NCBI RefSeq assembly: GCF_001399675.1
Contig: NZ_LJCO01000051.1
Span: forward strand, 35,965 to 99,964
Source of the DNA: Paenalicyclobacillus ferrooxydans
GTDB lineage: Bacteria; Bacillota; Bacilli; Alicyclobacillales; Alicyclobacillaceae
DNA length: 64,000 bases
Direction: 5' to 3'
Below the pieces are notes generated by a model that ran no database searches, had not been told where the DNA came from, and saw only the letters and a program-made list of their open reading frames with translations. The translations under genes and the position numbers were made by a program. Position 1 is the first letter of the stretch, and the number at the start of each line of letters is the position of its first letter. Of this stretch, positions 1 to 8,755 are shown piece after piece.

Positions 1-911
1 TTGTCATGGACCGCTGTTGTGATGGCATCCAGGAAACCGGCATCGGTGTTTGGGGCGAAGTAAACCGCAATGTGTGCGCCCGGGGCGACGGATGCGGCGA
101 CTTCAATATCGAGATCGACCTCTCCATCTGGCCCGTTTGGGCTGCCAGTCGGCTGGTTTTGCCCACCGTCCACACTGACGGATGTAATGGTTGGTGTGGG
201 TACGCCAAGGCTCGCAAAGTACTGGTCGAGGTTTGACTTGCTGTATCCGCCGCCAAGCTCGATGATGCCGATGCATTGGCCGCTGCAATCAACGTTGGTT
301 GGGAAGTTGTAGAGTGCGGCGACTTGGGTTGGGGTATAGGAGATAGGAGCAGCCAAGGCATTCGACCGAACAGCTGCCTCTTGATAAACGCGAAAATGCG
401 GTTTCGCTTGTGGACGGTTGTCGAGACCGAGCACGCCTGTGACGATATCCGTCAGATGTGCCGGGATATGAACGGGCCCGTCGTACCCGCGGTAGGTGAA
501 GTCTGGGTGCTGGTAGTTTCCAAGCTGGACGTGAAAGGCCTTGTTAAACGCCCCGGCAGTTCCTGACACATGCACTGTTGCTGCAGCTTTGTTGATCCGC
601 TCCACGCTTAAACCCTGTTCTGTGGCAAAGGCAGTTACAAGATTGAGATCATCATCGCTAGCCCCATGACTCGCCTCAAACTCATCATGCGTCATGTGTT
701 TACGGTTTGCGGGTGGAGTGGTGCCGAGTGCTTCAACGTGAGCGGTCAGTTCGTCGGCTGAAGGCCGTCGCAATTGAAGGGTGACAGACAGGACTTCGTT
801 GTCGTCTGTGTGCCCTGCGTGTGTGGCTCCCGGAACGATAGCCCGCGCACTGCCTGTAACGGGAATATACTGTGGGGAACCATTCGTCGATGTGAAATTA
901 GTCTCGTCCAT
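1..911 (-). CDS. Kumamolisin-like acid serine-carboxyl peptidase (S53), 3' end outside window
   Basis: About 303 residues are readable on the minus strand before the window edge cuts the gene. The N-terminal ~190 residues match the pro-domain of S53 peptidases (pro-kumamolisin), which folds the enzyme and is removed at acid pH. The mature part begins near the SYTPTQVAALYNFP stretch. The DGEVDLDIEVA motif supplies the family's catalytic Glu and, four residues on, Asp; the catalytic Ser (SGDSG region) would lie beyond position 1. There is no obvious Sec signal, as in known kumamolisins. I chose the ATG at 911 because an AAGGAG site ends about 9 nt before it; in-frame ATGs at 917 and 920 sit too close to that site. 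These enzymes are secreted acid proteases typical of thermoacidophilic Bacillota. Family identity is very likely; activity cannot be judged without the C-terminal half. Confidence 0.9.
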   Translation of the reverse strand, partial: MDETNFTSTNGSPQYIPVTGSARAIVPGATHAGHTDDNEVLSVTLQLRRPSADELTAHVEALGTTPPANRKHMTHDEFEASHGASDDDLNLVTAFATEQGLSVERINKAAATVHVSGTAGAFNKAFHVQLGNYQHPDFTYRGYDGPVHIPAHLTDIVTGVLGLDNRPQAKPHFRVYQEAAVRSNALAAPISYTPTQVAALYNFPTNVDCSGQCIGIIELGGGYSKSNLDQYFASLGVPTPTITSVSVDGGQNQPTGSPNGPDGEVDLDIEVAASVAPGAHIAVYFAPNTDAGFLDAITTAVHD

Positions 912-1200
912 GCACATCATCTCCTTTTCGAATCGGGTCAAGAGAAGTGCGACGACTGAGTCTCCATCATAACACACGGAATATTAAAATTTTTGGCGAT
1001 GCATGTCTAATTTTACCACGATATTTGGGAGATTTCAGGCGTCTAAATCGGATCGGTATGATGTACACTTAACTTACATAATTTTCACGCTTTTTACACA
1101 ACATAACTTTATCGAAATATGTTCTCACTGGAGAGCGATTATGACCCGCACCAGAATCGCACTGTCATTGTGTCTTTAGCACCAGTCTTAGGGTCAGTTC

Positions 1201-1698
1201 CTACATCGACGACTCTGCCTGAGCGGGCGAAGAACCTCTGTTGGCCAGTTCCATCGCAAGTTCAAGCAGTTCAGGGGAATACACTTGATACGCCACCTTG
1301 CCTTTGCGGGGCTGGTGCTTGATGACGTCGATGTTCAGGTCACGTGGAATCAGCACGAAGCGCTGATCGATGCCACGTTGACTGACCCGGACTGTATACG
1401 TTCGTCCTTCTCTATCCAAGTATCCCTGCTTATGTTGATACAGGAACTTTGCTGCGTTCCAATGCCGGATAAAGTCCTCCTTATCTTTCCCAGTGAGTTC
1501 AGCTTCATGAACCGTTCTGACTTCGGAATCATGACTGAATCCAGCCTCGTGCGTCATGAAAATGGTATCTTTGTCTGTCAACGTAGGATGAAGCTGGAAT
1601 CTCGACATCACCCGTTTGACGATAAAGGTCGGAGGCGTCATAAAAAAGGACAACAACACAAGTGCAATGAACACTGGAATGTACCATGTCGGCAACAT
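1201..1698 (-). CDS. YfmQ-like membrane-anchored protein of unknown function
   Basis: A 165-residue protein has one N-terminal transmembrane helix (residues ~5-25, rich in Ile, Val and Leu). A soluble domain rich in charged residues follows, with an FxxHWNxAKFLYQHK stretch and a VIKHQPRKGKVAYQVYSPEL stretch. These resemble the YfmQ family of Bacillus, for which no function is established. The ATG at 1698 follows a GGGGAGG site with 8-nt spacing; a TTG 27 nt upstream is an alternative but lacks a good site. It stands alone between kumamolisin and the PQQ-repeat lipoprotein, all on the minus strand but widely spaced. The family match is from memory of the motif pattern, so moderate confidence. 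Confidence 0.65.
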   Translation of the reverse strand: MLPTWYIPVFIALVLLSFFMTPPTFIVKRVMSRFQLHPTLTDKDTIFMTHEAGFSHDSEVRTVHEAELTGKDKEDFIRHWNAAKFLYQHKQGYLDREGRTYTVRVSQRGIDQRFVLIPRDLNIDVIKHQPRKGKVAYQVYSPELLELAMELANRGSSPAQAESSM

Positions 1699-1861
1699 GT
1701 TCAAAGCCTCCCCAGATACGCCCAAGCCATTGAGGAACGTGTTGACTCCCTCTTTGAGGACGATTGTTGAAGAGTATTATTGACTCGTCGCGTAGGGAGA
1801 TACTTGTCTGATGACTGATTCCACCCATATCACTCACCGCGATAAAACTGGAAATCAGCGC

Positions 1862-1895
1862 AAAAAAACAGCGCCTGCCGTTTGGCGGGCGCTGT
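1862..1895 (-). terminator. Intrinsic terminator of the PQQ-repeat lipoprotein gene
   Basis: A 12-bp stem (arms 1868-1879 and 1884-1895, one mismatch, 4-nt loop) is followed on the minus strand by a run of seven T (1862-1868). It lies about 130 nt beyond the stop codon at 2024. Confidence 0.8.
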
Positions 1896-2023
1896 TGCAG
1901 ATGTGTCAAGCTAATGCGACAGAAGCAGGTTAGAGCTGAGGTTAGGTTAGGCTAGGCTGCTGCAGGAGGCTGGAGCTGCGTGAAACCAGCTTTGCAGCAG
2001 GGCTGGACAGGCACGCAGATCTG

Positions 2024-3373
2024 TCACGGCTGAAACCCAGTGATGCTTGTGAGGGGGATAGCGTCAATCGATCCGGTCTTCGTTTTGGGATTGCCAACCG
2101 GCTCATAAATGACATTGTTTACAACGACGGGTGCTCCATTCGTAAAGATTTCTCCGCTGGGCAACTGGTAGGTGCCGACGAGCTTTCCGCTCTGCTTATT
2201 AACCACGTATAAGTTGCCACCTGCACCACCGATGATGATGTCGTGTTTTAACACAACCGGTGCCTGGTTCGCAGAACCCTTCAGGTTTGTCTCCCAGATC
2301 TCTTTTCCGTTCGCAGCATTCACGGCATATAGCTTCTGTACGAACGGGCTGCCAAAGTAAACGATGCCGCCTGAGTACACCGGGGCTGCAGCTTCGTATT
2401 CCTCAGGCGTTGCTTTGAGACCGTTTGGCTCGGTAAATGACCAAACTTCTTTGCCCGTTTTGTCACTGAGCGCTGTCACAGTTTCTTGGTAATCCTGAGT
2501 CGACGCGTTGATGATTTTGCCCCACTGCGTAAACACAAGGCCACTGCCGACCGAGACGGGTGCATCATCGAGTCCCATTTGTGTCGTTGTGTAGGAACTT
2601 GTGTTGTCGTAGATAATCTGGTGGGTCTTCAGGTTTACGGCGATGCTTTGATACGGATCACCGAGATCGGCATACAGAACGTTATTCTTGACGTTGATGG
2701 ATGCCATGCTGGCGACACCATTTACATCAAGGGTCCATTCGACTTTGCCGGTCTTTGGATTGATCGCCCGCAGAGTTCTGTCTCCACCAATCGCGTAGAG
2801 GACGCCGTTATAGAGATCGAATGAAGGCATGTTTTCCCCTTGCGTCGGAATCTGCCAGACGATTTTCCCTGTTTTGGCGTCGAGCGCGGCGATCACGTTT
2901 TTACCCGTCCCGCGGATTGAGGAAGATGCGTAGTTATTACCGCCTGATCCGACGAAGACAAGTCCGTCATACACCAGCGGCTCCGTCATCACGGGGTTAT
3001 CAAAGGCAGTCTGCTTCCAGAGAAGCTTGCCATCCTTGGCACGGAACGCGTAGACCGCATTGTCGTTACTGCCGACATAAACGACGCCGTTCGCTACAGA
3101 CACACCGCCGTGCGCAACGTTACCCATGGGCGCAGACCAGGAATAATGATCGTTCTCGACATTGTAGACACCGTTGTTGCCATGCGAGTTACCGTAACTG
3201 ATCCACTGTGCGGGGAACTGGGGAGGCGGAGTTGGCTGACTTACGGCTGTATTTTTTGTTGCACTGGTCGTTGGAGAGATTTGGTTTCCGTTGCCTTGAT
3301 TCGAGGTGGCACAACCGGTTAACAGACCCATCAAGGTTACGATGGCGATAAATGCTGGTGCGACTTTCGGCAT
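2024..3373 (-). CDS. PQQ-type beta-propeller lipoprotein
   Basis: A 449-residue exported lipoprotein. Residues 1-21 form a signal peptide ending in a lipobox (GLLTGC), so the Cys is probably lipidated and the protein held on the outer face of the membrane. A Ser/Thr/Gln-rich linker follows. The rest is a beta-propeller of PQQ/BamB type with six GK-x-x-W-like blade motifs (KDGKLLWKQ, KTGKIVWQI, KTGKVEWTL, KTGKEVWSF, ANGKEIWET, QSGKLVGTY). No dehydrogenase active-site residues are visible, so it is more likely a scaffold or binding protein than a quinoprotein enzyme. The ATG at 3373 places the signal peptide correctly; the open frame extends 45 nt upstream without a good start. It is divergent from the MerR gene at 3832. 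Confidence 0.85.
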   Translation of the reverse strand: MPKVAPAFIAIVTLMGLLTGCATSNQGNGNQISPTTSATKNTAVSQPTPPPQFPAQWISYGNSHGNNGVYNVENDHYSWSAPMGNVAHGGVSVANGVVYVGSNDNAVYAFRAKDGKLLWKQTAFDNPVMTEPLVYDGLVFVGSGGNNYASSSIRGTGKNVIAALDAKTGKIVWQIPTQGENMPSFDLYNGVLYAIGGDRTLRAINPKTGKVEWTLDVNGVASMASINVKNNVLYADLGDPYQSIAVNLKTHQIIYDNTSSYTTTQMGLDDAPVSVGSGLVFTQWGKIINASTQDYQETVTALSDKTGKEVWSFTEPNGLKATPEEYEAAAPVYSGGIVYFGSPFVQKLYAVNAANGKEIWETNLKGSANQAPVVLKHDIIIGGAGGNLYVVNKQSGKLVGTYQLPSGEIFTNGAPVVVNNVIYEPVGNPKTKTGSIDAIPLTSITGFQP

Positions 3374-3623
3374 GAACTCCATCCTCTCTGTATGATTATC
3401 GTTTTGTCGCAAGGCCAAAGTTCCGCCTCATGACTTGAAAACACATACCTCTGAGGCGGAATCACACTTACGACGCGACAGTATCTAACATATTTCGACT
3501 CACTAATTATTAGATTACCATGAGAGGCGGGAATGAATAAACCGTTTTTCAATTCCAGTTGTGCCAGCACCGTAGGTGCGGTCTTTACACGACAACTCCG
3601 ATCGATGGCAAGCACCACAGATA

Positions 3624-3661
3624 AGCCTAGGTGTTCATTAGGGAAGCCTAGGTGCTCATTT
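3624..3661. repeat. 17-bp direct repeat containing CCTAGG
   Basis: Two copies of AAGCCTAGGTGYTCATT lie 21 bp apart (3624-3640 and 3645-3661), about 30 bp upstream of the MerR-gene promoter in a 460-bp divergent intergenic region. Two-turn spacing on the same face is suggestive of a regulator site, but this is inference. Confidence 0.55.
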
Positions 3662-3691
3662 TGTTTGGGCGCCGATTCGTCAAACCTCACG

Positions 3692-3720
3692 TTGACGTTA
3701 GGTTTTTATTTCGTTAGACT
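3692..3720 (+). promoter_or_regulatory. Candidate sigma-A promoter for the MerR regulator
   Basis: TTGACG at 3692-3697 and TAGACT at 3715-3720 are separated by 17 bp. The distance to the start codon (3832) is about 110 bp. The -35 is strong and the -10 is weak (4 of 6). Confidence 0.45.
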
Positions 3721-3800
3721 AAATAATCGAGAACAGAAATGTTGGGTTAACAAGAATTCGGTCAACGAGAAAATGGATAGGGGTGTGAGGACGGATTAGG

Positions 3801-3813
3801 CAAGGTGACCTTG
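3801..3813. promoter_or_regulatory. Short palindrome, possible MerR operator
   Basis: CAAGG-TGA-CCTTG is a perfect dyad lying just before the ribosome site of the MerR gene. Short dyads of this type are bound by MerR-family dimers, but normally inside the -35/-10 spacer, which is not the case here. Confidence 0.3.
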
Positions 3814-3831
3814 TAAACAGGAGTTGTCACA

Positions 3832-4284
3832 GTGATGTCGGATGAATTGACGGTTGACATGGTGGTGAATCGGCTCGGCGTTACGCCCCGGACACTGCAC
3901 TATTATGAAGAAGTTGGTTTACTGCCGAACGTGTGCAGAACCAGCGGAGGACACCGGGTTTATGACGAGGGCACCATCAAGAGACTGGAGCAGATTCTCG
4001 AGTTGAAACAGACCCTCGGTTATTCGTTGAAGGAAATCAAACGGATTCTACAAGTGGAGGGCGATCTCGATAAACTCCGCGAAACCTACCAAGCGGGCAA
4101 CTTGGGGCACGATGCGCAGTTAGCATTGCTTGACGAGTACACGGAATTGCTTGGTGAACTCGCCGATCACATCGATGAACGGATCGATAAGATGCGCGAA
4201 GTTCAAAAGTCCTTCCACGAACGGCTGGATAGGACGAAAAAATTACGGGCCGAGATTGCATCCATAGAAGGTACGACAGAATGA
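3832..4284 (+). CDS. MerR-family transcriptional regulator
   Basis: A 150-residue regulator. Residues ~6-75 form the MerR winged helix-turn-helix (VVNRLGVTPRTLHYYEEVGLLP, then RVYDEGTIKRLEQILELKQTLGYSLKEIKRIL). Residues ~85-145 form a long charged coiled coil for dimerisation. There is no Cys cluster or large ligand domain, so the inducer is not evident. GTG at 3832 and the following ATG are both plausible, 8-11 nt after an AGGAG. It lies 80 nt before a DHA2 efflux pump on the same strand and is likely its regulator. Confidence 0.88.
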   Translation: MMSDELTVDMVVNRLGVTPRTLHYYEEVGLLPNVCRTSGGHRVYDEGTIKRLEQILELKQTLGYSLKEIKRILQVEGDLDKLRETYQAGNLGHDAQLALLDEYTELLGELADHIDERIDKMREVQKSFHERLDRTKKLRAEIASIEGTTE

Positions 4285-4363
4285 TACTCATGGCGTAAAT
4301 TGTCGTCGAACCAATCTCAGAGAGATCGAACGAAACCTGAGAACTAGGAGAGTGGTGATCGGC

Positions 4364-6151
4364 ATGATAAACACGGCCAACCATCCACACTACAAGTGGA
4401 TCGCCCTGTCCAACACGACGTTAGGCGTGCTGATGGCCACTATCAATCAGACCATCTTGATTATCGCCTTACCTGTCATTTTCAACGGACTGCATGTGAA
4501 TCCACTGAAGGGCGGGCAGACGGGCCTGCTTTTGTGGGTGTTGCTTGGGTTTAACGTCGCGACAACGATTTTGCTCGTGACACTTGGACGACTGTCAGAT
4601 ATGTTTGGGCGTGTTCGCCTGTACAACCTTGGCTTCCTCATCTTCACGATTGGGTCAGTACTTGCGGCCCTGACCTGGAGTAAAGGCACGAATGGAGAAA
4701 TCGAGTTGATTATCTTCCGCATTATTCAAGGTATCGGCGGAGGGTTTCTGTTTGCAAACAGCGCGGCTATCCTCACAGACGCGTTTCCGGTCAATCAGCG
4801 AGGGATGGCCCTCGGCCTGAATCAGGTGGCAGCCATCGGCGGCAGCGTGATCGGACTGTTAGTCGGCGGAGTATTGGCTTACACCGGCCACTGGCGATGG
4901 GTCTTTCTGGTGAACGTTCCAATCGGAATTGCAGGCACGATTTGGGCATACATTGCGCTCAAGGAAGTGTCACGGAGGCAGCAGAACCAACGTCTCGACA
5001 TTTGGGGGAACATCACCCTTGGCGTTGGTCTCCTTGGTGTCATGCTTGGATTGACATATGGAATCATGCCGTATGGTAGCCATACTATGGGATGGTCGAA
5101 TCCTTGGGTTCTGACAGGGCTAATCGGTGGAGTCGTCGTCTTGATTCTCTTTGGAATTATTGAGCGGTACGTGGAACAACCGCTGTTTGACCTGTCACTG
5201 TTCCGGATTCGAGCGTTTTTGTTTGGAAACATCAGTGGTCTTCTAGCGGCTCTTGCACGCGGTGGTCTACAGTTCATGCTGATTATCTGGCTGCAGGGCA
5301 TCTATTTGCCGTTGCACGGTGTTTCTTATGCAGACACGCCGCTGATTGCCGGTCTCTACACCCTGCCGCAAATGATTGGCTTTTTCCTGGCCGGTCCGCT
5401 CAGCGGTTATCTGTCTGATCGCTTCGGTGCACGGGCGTTTGCCACGATCGGTATGCTCATCAGTGCGGTTGGCTTCTATTTCCTCGAGACCTTGCCAGTC
5501 AACTTTAATCACTGGGTCTTCTGGGTGTACCTGTTCATTATTGGCCTAGGCATGGGCTTGTTTGCTTCGCCAAACAGCGCAGCGATTATGAACTCATTGC
5601 CGGCCAAGTACCGCGGGGTTGGATCCGGTATGCGTTCCACATTCATGAACGCGGGCATGATGCTCAGTATGGGCGTTTTCTTCTCTATTATGATCGCTGG
5701 TTTGGCACAGAAGTTGCCGAACGCCATGTCAACCGGCTTAATGAAGCACGGAGTACCGGCACCGGCAGCACACTTCGTGGCAAATCTGCCGCCGACATCA
5801 TCTCTGTTTGCTGCACTGCTCGGTTACAACCCATTGCAAAACCTGCTTGGTCCAGGCGGAGCGAATGTTCTAGCTCATCTGCCAGTCCAGCAAGCCCATT
5901 ACATTGTTGGCAAGATCTTTTTCCCGACGTTAATAGGCGGTCCATTCAAGCATGGGCTGTCGCTCGTCTTTACGATGTCTCTCATCATGTCTCTCATCGC
6001 AGCTGCAGCTTCGTTGCTTCGCGGAAAGCACTTTATCCACAAGGACGAAGACGAAAACACCCCGCCTGGGCAACCAACGTCTTCGGATGATCGTGTGGTC
6101 CGACTCGAAGGCCGAGATGGGGGGCGTAAGCCGAGTCGGACGGTGACTTGA
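4364..6151 (+). CDS. MFS multidrug efflux transporter, DHA2 (14-TM) family
   Basis: About 595 residues with 14 predicted membrane helices. The DHA2 signature motifs are visible: LGRLSDMFGRVRLYNLG (motif A) early, GGSVIGLLVGGVLAYTGHWRWVFLVNVPIG (motif C and flanking region), and a second motif A in YLSDRFGARAF. The C-terminus is a charged cytoplasmic tail. It is longer than typical QacA/EmrB proteins because of a loop between the last helices (about residues 450-510). I place the start at ATG 4364; GTG codons at 4352 and 4355 are too close to the AGGAG at 4346-4350. It probably exports an amphipathic drug or toxic metabolite, under control of the MerR gene just upstream. Confidence 0.88.
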   Translation: MINTANHPHYKWIALSNTTLGVLMATINQTILIIALPVIFNGLHVNPLKGGQTGLLLWVLLGFNVATTILLVTLGRLSDMFGRVRLYNLGFLIFTIGSVLAALTWSKGTNGEIELIIFRIIQGIGGGFLFANSAAILTDAFPVNQRGMALGLNQVAAIGGSVIGLLVGGVLAYTGHWRWVFLVNVPIGIAGTIWAYIALKEVSRRQQNQRLDIWGNITLGVGLLGVMLGLTYGIMPYGSHTMGWSNPWVLTGLIGGVVVLILFGIIERYVEQPLFDLSLFRIRAFLFGNISGLLAALARGGLQFMLIIWLQGIYLPLHGVSYADTPLIAGLYTLPQMIGFFLAGPLSGYLSDRFGARAFATIGMLISAVGFYFLETLPVNFNHWVFWVYLFIIGLGMGLFASPNSAAIMNSLPAKYRGVGSGMRSTFMNAGMMLSMGVFFSIMIAGLAQKLPNAMSTGLMKHGVPAPAAHFVANLPPTSSLFAALLGYNPLQNLLGPGGANVLAHLPVQQAHYIVGKIFFPTLIGGPFKHGLSLVFTMSLIMSLIAAAASLLRGKHFIHKDEDENTPPGQPTSSDDRVVRLEGRDGGRKPSRTVT

Positions 6152-6192
6152 AGGCAGAATGCGTCGACAAGCTAGTCCAGGCAACGATTGTT

Positions 6193-6252
6193 GGAACGGT
6201 TGTTAAAGTGGTCGCTGGAAGGGTCGTTGGAAGGGTCGTTGGAAGGGTCGTT
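6193..6252. repeat. 12-bp tandem repeat, five units
   Basis: Three exact copies of GGAAGGGTCGTT (6217-6252) follow two degenerate copies (from 6193), just after the stop of the efflux-pump gene. Confidence 0.8.
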
Positions 6253-6262
6253 GAAATTGCGC

Positions 6263-6305
6263 AAATGGCGTTCTGTATTCGAAGATACAGAACGCCATTT
6301 TATTT
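6263..6305. terminator. Bidirectional intrinsic terminator
   Basis: A perfect 16-bp stem (6263-6278 with 6285-6300, 6-nt loop) is flanked by A-rich and T-rich tracts. It lies between the convergent efflux pump and cupredoxin genes and can serve both. Confidence 0.85.
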
Positions 6306-6343
6306 GAGGGGTGTGTTGTGTGACGTAAGGCAATACGTTTTTG

Positions 6344-6847
6344 CTATTTACCCTCTACCACGACAAACTGCCCAGTAAACTCGGGCTTATCCAACCCGCT
6401 TGGGTCGGACATCATTTGGAATTTCCCCTCTGTCCAAGGTGAAAATCCAATATTGGTTACGCCTCCCGGAGCCAGATCACTGGAAAAGATACGGTAGTAG
6501 GGAATTGAAAATTGATGGTTTTGGTGTCCATTGTTCACGACATGAATTTGAACTGGTCGATTCAGCGCTACAAGGATCACGCTGGGCGAAAACCCATGGT
6601 CCGTGATTTGTACGTTCACTTGTCGTACGCCCGCATAGGCAGAGAGCGGCGTGAACAATAGCCACATGGCGGCGCCCACGGAGAATAGAATCCCCCGTGC
6701 CGCTTTCAGATGTCGTATGCTATTTCCTTCCCTGTTTGGTTCCCTGTGTCGTTCGCTGATCTGAACTACTCTTTTCTCTCCGATTACTACATCTTTTGTT
6801 TTTTTCTCTTCAATTGCCATATCTTCTGTTGTCCCGCCAGTTGCCAT
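6344..6847 (-). CDS. Membrane-anchored cupredoxin-like protein
   Basis: A 167-residue protein. Residues 1-48 are hydrophilic and highly charged, and a hydrophobic segment (~50-71, ending SAYA) is a signal peptide or anchor. The remainder is a cupredoxin fold: VNVQITDHGFSPSVILVALNRPVQIHVVNNG, then an HQNHQF stretch and a terminal beta-strand with FTGQFVVVEG. The copper-ligand Cys of blue copper proteins is not present; His and Met (FQMMSD) residues are. It may bind copper in a type-2-like way or be non-metallated. The ATG at 6847 follows AAGGAGG with a rather long 12-nt spacing. The long charged N-terminal extension before the signal is unusual, and an internal start is possible. Confidence 0.7.
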   Translation of the reverse strand: MATGGTTEDMAIEEKKTKDVVIGEKRVVQISERHREPNREGNSIRHLKAARGILFSVGAAMWLLFTPLSAYAGVRQVNVQITDHGFSPSVILVALNRPVQIHVVNNGHQNHQFSIPYYRIFSSDLAPGGVTNIGFSPWTEGKFQMMSDPSGLDKPEFTGQFVVVEGK

Positions 6848-7025
6848 GTTCGTCGTCAGCCTCCTTGTTCTCGGTTCTAGTTTGTATTTGGCTGAATCGG
6901 ATCATGCACTGCTACCAACTTGTTTTCTCTTGTGGCTCGTCTATTTGGTGAATCTGATGGGTATGCCTTGCAGCGGATAAATACCTCGTAATGCGGGAAT
7001 CCTGACTCCCCTCGAGGTGATTTTA

Positions 7026-7673
7026 TTGAATTACACCAGTGTTCCTAAAAGGCTGGTATCCTTATTTGTCCTTCTGGCATGTGTTGTTGTTCCTCTACGA
7101 CAGGTAGAAGCGGCGCCGAAAAAAGTCATGTACTTTACCTTTGACGACGGTCCGGGAGCTATCTATACGCCGCAGATTCTAGACATCCTTCGACGTGAGA
7201 GGGTGCACGCAACGTTCTTTGTCCTCGGAAACCGCTGTAAGGAGCTTCCTGGAGTCGTACGCAGGATCCAAAATGAAGGCCATGAACTTGGAAGTCACGG
7301 CTACGACCACCGTAATCTTGCCAGTGCACCATTTCCGATTGTCAAGTCCGAAATTACATTGGCTGACACAGCGATTGAGCATGTTGTGGGACGGAAGCCC
7401 ATTTATTATCGTCCGCCATTTGGAGCGATTGATCGGAGGGAAATTCCCGCTATTCGAAGAATCGGCCACAAGGTGAGCTTTTGGACAGTCGATTCAGTTG
7501 ATTGGAGTGCGACATCGGCATCAACCATTGTACAGAACGTTGAACGGGCCGCAGGACCTGGATCTGTTGTACTGTTTCACGACGGGCTGAGTACGAGCCG
7601 ATTTACCATACAGGCTTTACCCATTTTGATCCGGTATTATCGTGATCGGGGATATGAATTTAGAACTTTGTAG
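7026..7673 (+). CDS. Polysaccharide deacetylase (NodB domain), secreted
   Basis: A 215-residue protein with an N-terminal signal peptide (to about residue 30) and a complete NodB homology domain. The motifs are TFDDGP (catalytic base Asp and metal Asp), HGYDH (metal His pair), RPPFG, the W-x-VDS-x-DW block and LFHD (catalytic His). Proteins of this size include PdaB and related enzymes that remove acetyl groups from peptidoglycan or another cell-wall glycan. The TTG at 7026 fits the GAGGTGA site; a GTG at 7017 lies inside that site. It is transcribed alone and divergently from the cupredoxin gene. Confidence 0.9.
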   Translation: MNYTSVPKRLVSLFVLLACVVVPLRQVEAAPKKVMYFTFDDGPGAIYTPQILDILRRERVHATFFVLGNRCKELPGVVRRIQNEGHELGSHGYDHRNLASAPFPIVKSEITLADTAIEHVVGRKPIYYRPPFGAIDRREIPAIRRIGHKVSFWTVDSVDWSATSASTIVQNVERAAGPGSVVLFHDGLSTSRFTIQALPILIRYYRDRGYEFRTL

Positions 7674-7740
7674 AATTGAGAGGATATTAGAAATCGGCAG
7701 CTGAGTTTCAGCTTCTGGTTGGAGGTGTATATCAAAGAAC

Positions 7741-7766
7741 GGCCAGCATAAAGCCGGCCTTTAACA
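7741..7766 (-). terminator. Weak terminator of the histidine phosphatase gene
   Basis: A 7-bp GC-rich stem with one mismatch lies just past the stop codon at 7761, followed on the minus strand by GTTCTTT. The T tract is short. Confidence 0.4.
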
Positions 7767-8381
7767 TGGTACAAAGACTTTCTCATAGCTGTATTCTCCG
7801 TCTGACGATTCTTCTAAGACAACAACGGACGCATTTTCGACGGGCTGAAATCCGGACAACTCTTCGACAGGCCAATTCAGAAGGAAGGCAAGCATCATAT
7901 GCATGAAGGCTGCATGTGTAACAAGAATGACGTTGTCATACTGGTTCTTCTGGGCGAGGGGCATGATCTTGGTTTGCATAAACAGGCCGGTGCGGAGGTA
8001 GACGTCTGCAAGTGATTCACCATTTACAAAGCGGAAATAGAGTTGGCCGGCTGCCTTGAATTCTCTCTTAGCTTCTGGAGTTCGGTTGTGGAAATCATAT
8101 AGGTTGCCGAGTTCCCACTCGCGCAATAGCAGGTTTTCATAGAACGGTGTGTCGCTTGGGATTTTCGCGCGTATGGCTGCCGCGGTTTCCATGGTTCGCC
8201 GATACGGCGAGGCAAAGATGATGCTCTGTCCACCAAGATGGTCTCTGAAAAACGAACCGGTCTGTGCAACCTGCTCACGACCGAGGTCGGTCAAGGCGTG
8301 CTGTGAGTCGTGCGTGTGAGCCATTCGTGATTTATCTACGTTATGTTCCGATTCTCCATGGCGAACCAAATAGATTTTCAT
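7761..8381 (-). CDS. Histidine phosphatase family protein (phosphoglycerate mutase-like)
   Basis: A 206-residue protein. It begins with the catalytic RHG motif (YLVRHGESEHN), whose His becomes phosphorylated. A second conserved Arg follows in SPYRRTMETA, the acid residue in LLREWELGN, and the second catalytic His in VTHAAFMHMML. It is the size of cofactor-dependent phosphatases such as PhoE and CobC, and broad phosphomonoesterase activity is more likely than glycolytic mutase activity. The ATG at 8381 has a GGAGGAAC site 5-6 nt upstream. It is monocistronic. Confidence 0.88.
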   Translation of the reverse strand: MKIYLVRHGESEHNVDKSRMAHTHDSQHALTDLGREQVAQTGSFFRDHLGGQSIIFASPYRRTMETAAAIRAKIPSDTPFYENLLLREWELGNLYDFHNRTPEAKREFKAAGQLYFRFVNGESLADVYLRTGLFMQTKIMPLAQKNQYDNVILVTHAAFMHMMLAFLLNWPVEELSGFQPVENASVVVLEESSDGEYSYEKVFVPC

Positions 8382-8588
8382 GTTGTTCCTCCGTTCAAGT
8401 AGGTTCCTTTCTATTATACCAAGCCTATTCAGACTAGTCCGTGTGAACTAGGCCGCTGTGGTGCGTAAATCGGCGGATGAGGGACTAGGAGGGGTTGAAA
8501 CAAGGCATAAATGAATCCAGAAATATTTGAACACTATGCTATTCTGACATATAATGGCCACATACTGACCGGTTGGTAGGTTTGTACG

Positions 8589-8715
8589 AATAGTTAGGTT
8601 CCAGAGATAGTTAGGTTCCAGCGATGGTCAGGCTGCGCGGATGTTTGGTTCCAGAGATGGGTTAGGTTCCAGGGATGAGCGATGTTTAGACTGCGTGGAT
8701 GTTTGGTTTTCACGG
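8589..8715. repeat. Degenerate repeats before the oxidoreductase gene
   Basis: Several copies of GTTAGGTTCCAGRGATR and a related GCGTGGATGTTTGGTT unit fill this part of a 375-bp gap. No promoter stands out with confidence. Confidence 0.6.
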
Positions 8716-8755
8716 AATTGAAGACAGGTTTGAAACAGGGAAAGGAGGATGTCCT

